From Polyodon spathula (taxonomy: Eukaryota > Chordata > Actinopteri > Acipenseriformes > Polyodontidae), in the NCBI RefSeq assembly GCF_017654505.1, contig NC_054559.1:6996281-7060280 (forward strand): DNA of 64,000 bases. The letters run 5' to 3'. Positions 46,731 through 64,000 of the stretch are shown in pieces (position 1 is the stretch's first letter; every line of letters begins with the position of its first letter). Both the position numbers and the translations under genes were made by a program. Under the pieces are notes generated by a model. The model made no database searches and had not been told where the DNA came from. It saw only the letters and a list, made by a program, of their open reading frames with translations.

Positions 46731-49334
46731 TTAGGTACAGGCTCCCGTCTAGAGTACACTTATTATATTTAGCAAACACACAATCACATGTCAAAGAAAC
46801 TAAGAAAGACTAACCAGAATGATCCCTAGTAAAAGATAAATAAATACGATAAAGATAAAGAACATGCATACAAGAATATGGCATTCTTCAGCAGGAGCAC
46901 AGTGTGAACAGAGCTCTGAAAAACTGTTAAAAAGGAAAGGTTTTATGAACAGCAAACTTTAATGAATCAAAACAGACTTGAAAAAGTCAGTAATAGAGGC
47001 CTAAATACCAATAGTGGTGTGGCTTTCCTTCCACATAACACATCCATATGCCAGCTCCCGCCCTGGTGGATATCTTGGATCACTGACAGTATGGACACTG
47101 CTGGAACCTGAACCAGCTCCTTAAATCAACCCACAGGCAAGCAGTAAACAACACACATGGAACAGAAAGGGGACCAGCAACTCGGAATCAAATCAGATAA
47201 ACTTCTTGTTACTAATAAAATAGAGTAACAGATTTTGCTAAAACAACCTGAATGCTTGAGAAAAGAAAACTTTCAAAAGACAAAAAGTGACTTGGAGTGA
47301 CTCAAATCGAATTAATATGTTTGAAGCTGGAAGAAAGAAAATGAATGGATGTCAGAATAGTTTTTTTTTTTTCTATAGGATGCAACAATAAACTCCACAT
47401 CAGAAATTACTGGAGATTACAGCCTTCAAGTCCACAAATAACTCCATACTCTCCAGTAACACACTGTGTAGAGTATCACTGCTTAAATATTAACCCCTGA
47501 AACGAAACTATGCCAGACTCTGTGGTTTAGTCGAGACCCTGTAGCTAATGTCACACACCGACTATTTTATAATATAATTATTTCCATTGCCAGCTGCTGC
47601 CTCCGGGATCAGTTTCCAACATTGATCACAACTGATGAAAATAGAGGTGCAATACTAATTGGAACCTTGTGGTTTAGAAATATAACATGACTTATCATAT
47701 ATCCCAATATAACACATAGCACAGTAGCAGACACCAAAGACACTGAACTGATCATCATGTATTTTCCATATGTTGAAGTGCGATCCGTTTTTTAGCCTGA
47801 GAAAAATATATATTTTATTTATCAGTTGTCTCTCCGTGTATTGTTAATTTAAGGGAAATATAGTTCACCATGTGGTAAAATGTCTACATGCATTTTAAAT
47901 ACAACAAAATGTGTCTTTGTATTTAAAAATTCCATATAAAATACATTTTAGAATTCTGAAATATATATAAAATGGCAGTCGCCTGTGTGTGTACTGAAAT
48001 GGACAGTATAGAGATATTCACCTGCACAATTGTCTTATCAGCACCTGTTTCCCTCACTCCCTGTGAGGGTTAGATAAGCACAGCTGTGGCCCTGGCCTCC
48101 AGACTATGAAGCAGAACCTTTGCCAGCTTGTGTTCTTGTTAATCAAGCTGGTGGGCAGGGTAAGTGCTAAGAGCAAGAAATGCTGTCAAAGAGCAAGGGG
48201 CATGGCCTGGTACCAGAAGGGTGATTTGTATTCAGCTTTTCTATCACCCCTCCAGAGAAAAACCGTTTGTTCACTTTGCTTGTTGTGGTGGCACTGGTGT
48301 CACATTTATACATTATGTGTTTCGATCTGCTTGGGAGCAGATTCAATTTTTTTTTGTTAATATCAAAAATAGAGGATTAAATGTTAAAATGGCTTACCAT
48401 AACAGTGCACGTTTTCTTTTACATTTTACATGCTGTCCAGGCAGTCTTACATGGACATTTTTCTTAACATATGCACCAACTGACACTGTATAAGTCTGTT
48501 GTGAGATACTGAACAAAAACGGCTAAAAACATTAATGTATTTTTTTATTTATTGCATTTATACAGTGCTTTTCATAGAAAAGTAGCGCAAAGCACTGTAC
48601 AGTACATAGCAGAAAAAAAGAGCAAACCACAATACATTTATATAGCATGTCACACACAACTCCTATAATCAGACCATTTAAATAACAGTGTACACATAAT
48701 ACAACATATCATGTATCTCTGTATCTATGCTGGCTCTCTGCTGCTTAAGCTTGTCCTGTATTCTGATATCCCCAGATTCTTGTCAAGAAATTTCAAACAA
48801 ATAACACGCCAGGGTAGGAAAGTTGGGCAAATGTGGATAATTTGACTGTCAGAAATATTGGAGCCTTTGCTGAATACATTTAAAACTACAATAATAAATA
48901 ATGCTTAGCAGTCTTGCTGTTTACTTGGTTTATTTATAATTTAAATGTTCTGTTGTATTTATGTCTGTTTCTATCTCATCTACCTATAGTTGTTTCATTT
49001 CTCTAAAACATTAATTATAACAATAATCCTGAAGTCACTTTTATTGGTTTCTTGTAAATCCAGCTGGTATATAAAACCCCAGTACAGGTTATGTAGTATT
49101 TTTCTGCCAGTGCCTTCACAGTACACTGATGAAATGTTTGTCTGCTTGATAGTGTTTTACCTTATCTTTTTAATTGAGGTTTTTACCTTATTTTGTAGCA
49201 ATGGGTCAACGTTACAGTTAAACCAGATTAAAACAAGCACAAAAGCAAACTAACACAACTCAAACTGGAATAAACCAGTACTGGTTGCGACTGCTATTTA
49301 AAACAAGGTTAAAATGAAATTATATGAGACTTAC

Positions 49335-49470
49335 CTTTTTTGCCTCCCTTTCTGCCTCCCGTTTCACGCTGGTCGCTGGACTGACTGACAGCTTCTTCTA
49401 ATCACGTCACTCCGACCCACAAGACTCAAGAGAAGCTCTCACGGGCTCTATTAATACACCCGACAGGGAT
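49335..49470 (-). other. Possible non-coding first exon of MSS51
   Basis: On the minus strand a strong splice donor (AAAAAAGGTAAGTCTCA, donor G at 49334) follows a comparatively GC-rich stretch with several CpGs and a tattaata motif about 120 bases upstream. Position and strand suit a 5' UTR exon of MSS51. This is inference. Confidence 0.3.
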
Positions 49471-50604
49471 TCCAGACTGCTGAGGTGTGACAGATGCTTT
49501 GGGGGTCAATGACTATAAAGTCTAACTCTATTACCTATCACCCCCTCAGTGGTCCAGCAGATACAATACTCCACCATATCCTCTAGTGGATAAATCCTAT
49601 AACTACACTGACAGAAGAAGCATGATATTGTTTTAACAACATGATGGTATGCTTCCCATTGCACTTTAATACAGTATGTTTGGTCTTATGTTAAAGCAAA
49701 GGTAAAGCCTAAATAGTTTTTTCAGATCAAGTTTAGAATATGTTATATATATAAAGACAACAAAACAAGCTTCATTAAAAAACAAAACTTTATTTGGTCC
49801 ATTGGAACCTGAGTTTGCAAACTACTCATACATACATATAGATTTTCATTTAAAATTGATAAAATATTCCATATATTCATATTCCTGCCCAAAAGATTTT
49901 TTTATTTTTTTTAATTTTTAACTAAACAAAAACATAAAGCTCCCAGTTTGACAGATAACCACAGTAACTCAAAATATCTCCCACATGGCTTTCATTTTCT
50001 GTTCCACCCATCTCCCTGTTGAGTAGTAGATTGTTCTGTAGAAAGGTCCCTTTCTTCCAGTTTTGTGGAATAACCCTTGCATTCACCACAAGGGGGAGCT
50101 ACACAGCCCGGCTCCTTTCACTTTGCTTTTCCCTATTTAGGTCAGACTGCTTCCCAGTTACCCACAGCAGTTGACCCAATGAGTGCAACAATTGTGTGGC
50201 ATTGTGGAGACCAAAGTTCACAGAATGGATATGGCAAGGCCAGCCACAGTGCATCTTGTTATAAAATACAATTATTTTTGTCATCTACCATTTGAACCGC
50301 ATTGAAACAGCTTTGAAATCGGTGCTATTTGTTTCCATCTGCAGTACACAGTCCAAAATCAAACCCGGTATCAATTGAGACTCTGGGGCTCCAGTTAGGA
50401 TTGCTGCCCCAAAAACCTCTCTCTGGTCCAACAAGCAACCATGTGTGGCGTAAAACCCAAGAATACTGGGTAGGCAGAACCTTCAGAAAGGGATTTATTA
50501 GACTGCCAGAGTACCATTAGAAGGAGATGAAGGGATTTCTAAATGGGAATGAAACCAAACACGATGCTTACTGGCACCTTTTACCAGCTGAAGATTGGAT
50601 TGTA

Positions 50605-50830
50605 CAGCTATGGCCAAAAGTTTTCCACTCTACAGAATTAACAAATGTTGCTTCGTAAAGTCGAATGAAACCTGCTGAATAATGTTACGTTAATACATTG
50701 AATTACATACTGCTTTGAGGTTTTCCATATACTGGAGGAAAAACTGACAAATTGAAAAATGTGACATTTCAAAATCTAACATTAAACACAGTACTACTAT
50801 TATGGCTTCCAAAACTTTTGGCCAGAGCTG
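50605..50830. mobile_element. mariner/Tc1-type MITE, 226 bp
   Basis: The left end CAGCTATGGCCAAAAGTTTT and the inverse of the right end, CAGCTCTGGCCAAAAGTTTT, are 20-base terminal repeats with one mismatch. Both are flanked by TA, the mariner target. No coding capacity. The first nine bases of the right end (CAGCTCTGG) match the ends of the palindromic Tc1 derivative. Confidence 0.88.
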
Positions 50831-51382
50831 TAGACTGCAGATATAACCAGTGGTAGACAGCCCCCGTTTTTATTGGAAACAGATGAGATTTTCAGACTAG
50901 TTGGGTGAGATAATTCAGTCACTGGTGCCAATTGATGGGTCTACAGAGACAGATTGCAAAAGTTTAATTACAATAATGACTCAAGCAGTCTTTCAACAAA
51001 CAGACAGTAGGCAATAAAGAAACTCAATCAATACTGTAGAACAACAACAGCTTTCTGTTTTGATGAACCACTGCTGACCTACCCCCATACCCGAATTTCA
51101 AGTAATTACCAACACTGATGACAGGTATATACAGGGCCAGAGCTTCATGGGTAGGGAGCCAACAGCTAGACACACTTCCCCTACTACCTACTCGAGTAAT
51201 GTGGATACAAATACAAAATGTAATTGTGTTTATAAAGAAATATTCCAGGCACCAGGTTTGGTAGTATCAGTTTAGTCCCTGTGCACATCAGTGCAATCTG
51301 GCTCACAAACCGCAACCCTCGTAATTGTCAATCTCCGCTTGAGAGGAGCCCAGGAATTAATGTGTGGACAGAGGTGTGTGCT

Positions 51383-51399
51383 CTCTGTCTCTGTCTCTG

Positions 51400-51435
<36 letters not shown>

Positions 51436-51441
51436 TCTCTG
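51383..51441. repeat. GTCTCT/CT microsatellite
   Basis: Five to six GTCTCT units followed by a CT run. Confidence 0.93.
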
Positions 51442-53279
51442 ATGTGAGGGGGGAACTCTCATGCTGCCTGCCTGTACAACTCAGGTGTCACTAAAAAGGT
51501 CACAGTATGTTCTGTCATGCTTAAGGTAAAACTGCTAAACTATGGAGTCTTTCTACAGTGCTGCTCATCCAGAAGAGCACAGGTCTGGATAGTCTGTGAC
51601 AGTGGTATACAGCTCAGACAGCACCGCAAGACAATACAGCACAGTGTATTCCATTAGGGGGCTAGATGGCGCTGTCTCTCTGGAGACCCGGGTTCAAATC
51701 TGGCTCAAGATGCTAGCATTTACATTTAAAACCATTGTCCCTCAATTTCTATGAGTTTTACATTTAAATAAATGACTAAAACAAATGAAATGTACAGTAA
51801 AATTATACACACCTGCATCGACTGAGCAGATGACCTGATAGATTTAATCAGCACACCAAGAATCCCTAAAGCCTGTCAAAGTACACAACGACTCAATGAT
51901 TCTGCGGACTGGACTAAACTGGAGCTGCATTTCTGAATGTCTACCTTGCTGTATACAGCTTTGAGCTCAGTGCTACCGTACGTTACTTCCAGAATGCCCC
52001 CCACCCCCTGAAAGGCATACTTTCAATACTTCAAGATTTACAGTGGCTAGAAGCTGCCGTGTCTTTCTCTATATTTCGCAGTTGACCTTCATTCGTCATA
52101 AAGTCGACATTCATTTACACGGTTGACCACCAATGCCAGCAATTAGTCATCATCCATAACACAACCAATGCCTTCTTCAGTGTCTGGTACCTCAAAAATA
52201 TGCAGACTGGTAAATTATATACAAATGGTAAATAACATCACACCTGTTTGTTGTAGCTATTGGGTTATTAAGATTATTAAAACATGTAATTCAAGTTTGA
52301 AAGTCGCACTGTAGATTGCCTAATGCGGTTTGTGCCACTTCCAAAAAATCAGTCTATAAAAGCCCTCTGATGACTCAATAAACAAACTGGTTGACCTGCC
52401 TCTGCATCACAGATTTCTCCAGATAAATAATCTTTAATTCGAGTTTAATAAAATAGATATTGACCTCAGTTTTCACCTTATACTTTGGGCAACAGTTTTC
52501 CATTTTAAACCTCAACTCCAGTCAATATTACTACAGTATACACACACCGATGGTTATAGCTCTTTCCTGTATTAGACAACTAATGGAGCCAGTGCAGACC
52601 CAGACCAGACACAAGACAAAATAAACCTCCACCTGATCCAGAACCACCAACAGTCTCCATGAGGCTTTCGCATCTTTCCCGCACTATATGAAGAACTTAA
52701 GTATGTAAAAAAAATAACTAAAAGGTTATCAGCATAATAAAAACAGAAAACAGATAAAGTCTTGGTTTCCTTTCTTAAAATTAAGTTTTTAAAACCACTA
52801 AATTAGCACACAGGTACTGTATTGTATTGCAGGTTCAAAAAGCAGTGTGGTACTGAACCAAATATAATCCAGTTCTGTTTGTGAACTTTGAAGACCCCAT
52901 TGCCACTTACCATTATATCTCTACACCATGCCACCTTAGTTTAAAAGAGTCATTATGAATAAGGATAGGACATCCCATAAAAAAGACTTATGTTGCCCCA
53001 GTACAGACAGCTACAGTATACTTCTCTCTTTTTAACTCCCTTTTAATTTCTAAGCAGCTACACTCCTCAATCCTGTAATGGCTGGAGTAAAGTCGCGTGG
53101 CTCTCTGAAAACAGCACAGAAAAATGTGCAGTGCAAAAAAGGGGACCCAAAAAATATTTGGCAGGGTTAAAAAGTGCTGTTTTCCGTCTGTAGCTTCCTG
53201 CTATAAAAGTGTGTCCTGTTCTGGCACGGTGTGTTTTCTTGTTTTTGTTGCCCCTGTGCGCGCGAGGCCTGTGCTTCTG

Positions 53280-62578
<9,299 letters not shown>

Positions 62579-62580
62579 CA

Positions 62581-64000
62581 CAAGAACATAAGAAAGTTTA
62601 CAAACGATAGGAGGCCATTCGGCCCATCTTGCTCGTTTGGTTGTTAGTAGCTTATTGATCCCACAATCTCATCAAGCAGCTTCTTGAAGGATCCCAGGGT
62701 GTCAGCTTCAACAACATTACTGGGGAGTTGATTCCAGACCCTCACAATTCTCTGTGTAAAAAAGTGCCTCCTATTTTCTGTTCTGAATGCCCCTTTGTCT
62801 AATCTCCATTTGTGACCCCTGGTCCTTGTTTCTTTTTTCAGGCTGAAAAAGTCCCTTGGGTCGACACTGTCAATACCTTTTAGAATTTTGAATGCTTGAA
62901 TTAGGTCGCCACGTAATCTTCTTTGTTCAAGACTGAACAGATTCAGTTCTTTTAGCCTGTCTGCATATGACATGCCTTTTAAGCCCGGAATAATTCTGGT
63001 CACTCTTCTTTGCACTCTTTCTAGAGCAGCAATATCTTTTTTATAGCAAGGTGACCAGAACTGCACACAATATTCAAGATGAGGTCTTACTAGTGCATTG
63101 TACAGTTTTAACATTACTTCCCTTGATTTAAATTCAACACTTTTCACAATGTATCCGAGCATCTTGTTAGCCTTTTTTATAGCTTCCCCACATTGTCTAT
63201 ATGAAGACATTTCTGAGTCAACAAAAACTCCTAGGTCTTTTTCATAGATTCCTTCTCCAATTTCAGTATCTCCCATATGATATTTATAATGTACATTTTT
63301 ATTTCCTGCGTGCAGTACCTTACACTTTTCTCTATTAAATGTCATTTGCCATGTGTCTGCCCAGTTCTGAATCTTGTCTAGATCATTTTGAATGACCTTT
63401 GCTGCTGCAACAAAGTTTGCCACTCCTCCTACTTTTGTGTCGTCTGCAAATTTAACAAGTTTGCTTACTATACCAGAATCTAAATCATTAATGTGAGAAT
63501 CATAATTTGAGAATTAATCTTTTGTGCGGGACTTTGTCAAAAGCTTTCTGGAAATCTAAATAAACCATGTCATATGCTTTGCAATTATCCATTATCGATG
63601 TTGCATCCTCAAAAAAATCAAGCAAGTTAGTTAGACACGATCTCCCTTTCCTAAAACCATGTCGACTGTCTCCCAGGACCCTGTTACCATATAGGTAATT
63701 TTCCATTTTGGATCTTATTACAGTTTCCATAAGTTTGCATATAATAGAAGTCAGGCTTACTGGTCTGTAGTTACCTGGTTCAGTTTTGTTTCCCTTTTTG
63801 TGGATCGGTATTACGTTTGCAATTTTCCAGTCTGTCGGTACCACCCCTATGTCAAGAGACTGCTGCATGCTCTTGGTTAGCAGTTTGTAAATTACTTCTT
63901 TAATTTCTTTTGAGTACTACTGGGAGGATCTCATCCGGCCCAGGGGATTTGTTTATTTTAAGAGCTCCTAGTCCGTTTAACACTTCTGCCTCAGTTATGC
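62581..64000 (-). mobile_element. CR1-like non-LTR retrotransposon, 3' part, runs off the window
   Basis: The minus strand encodes the end of a jockey/CR1-type reverse transcriptase. The upstream frame (63500-63868) reads VIPIHKKGNKTEPGNYRPVS, FRKGRSCLTNLLDFF and YLDFQKAFDKVPHKRL. The next frame (62644 to about 63480) has KFADDTKVGG (catalytic FADD), WQMTFNREKCKVLHAG, NALVRPHLEYCVQFWSP and the C-terminal EADTLGSFKKLLDEI. Between them about 50 residues of the palm are missing, so it is inactive. The 3' end (acaagaacataagaaag on plus) matches the other CR1 fragments. It lies in a CAPN15 intron. Confidence 0.88.

Larger units (their letters stand above)
46731..53279. other. Intergenic region between CAPN15 and MSS51
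   Basis: No complete gene. It contains a possible MSS51 5' UTR exon at about 49335-49470, a mariner-type MITE at 50605-50830, a GTCTCT array at 51383-51441 and an interspersed repeat with gcatttatacagtgctttt at about 48555. The last part may be CAPN15 3' UTR. Confidence 0.5.

Noticed and set aside
51651..51710. tRNA-like sequence with a B box (gggttcaaatc)
   Set aside because: No matching acceptor stem or A box at the right distance; at most a decayed SINE piece.

Overview
The window is nuclear DNA from a vertebrate, most likely a ray-finned fish. Three multi-exon genes (STUB1, MSS51 and the 3' half of CAPN15) have long introns with GT-AG junctions, and a fourth gene (MYADM family) has a single coding exon. 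Between and inside them lies dense transposon debris: CR1-like LINEs, DIRS elements, LTR elements, Tc1, hAT and MITEs. The repeat mix, and CR1 3' ends of a type I associate with sturgeons and paddlefish, suggest an early-branching ray-finned fish. That lineage call is inference. Nothing looks prokaryotic.

Layout. 1-10.1 kb: STUB1 (CHIP), minus strand, seven coding exons at 3066-10004, with a MITE downstream and a dead hAT transposase in intron 1. 10.1-13.3 kb: no gene seen. 13.3-18.6 kb: a decayed DIRS element with inverted ends, split by a 2.6 kb LTR retroelement that still has both LTRs, a primer-binding site and a polypurine tract but no pol. 18.6-30.5 kb: a MYADM-family gene on the plus strand (21058-21924), then solo LTRs, a gypsy pol scrap, a short interstitial telomere array, putative SINE copies and a palindromic Tc1 derivative. 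30.6-46.7 kb: MSS51, minus strand, six coding exons, its introns loaded with nested elements. 46.7-53.3 kb: intergenic, with a possible 5' UTR exon near 49.4 kb. 53.3-62.2 kb: the last nine coding exons of CAPN15, minus strand, with a DIRS element (itself hosting a hAT element) in one intron. 62.2-64 kb: a 34-bp minisatellite, then a CR1-like LINE running off the window, both inside a CAPN15 intron.

The genes do not form a pathway. STUB1 is a chaperone-linked ubiquitin ligase, MSS51 a MYND-finger protein linked to mitochondria, CAPN15 a small-optic-lobes calpain and MYADM a membrane MARVEL protein. STUB1 and CAPN15 are also near each other on human 16p13.3, which supports conserved linkage. 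I found no convincing undescribed gene system. The most unusual structures are a Tc1 derivative that became a large palindrome and is present in two copies sharing the same rearrangement, a gag-like-only LTR element nested in a DIRS terminal repeat, and several insertions that can be dated relative to one another from target-site duplications.
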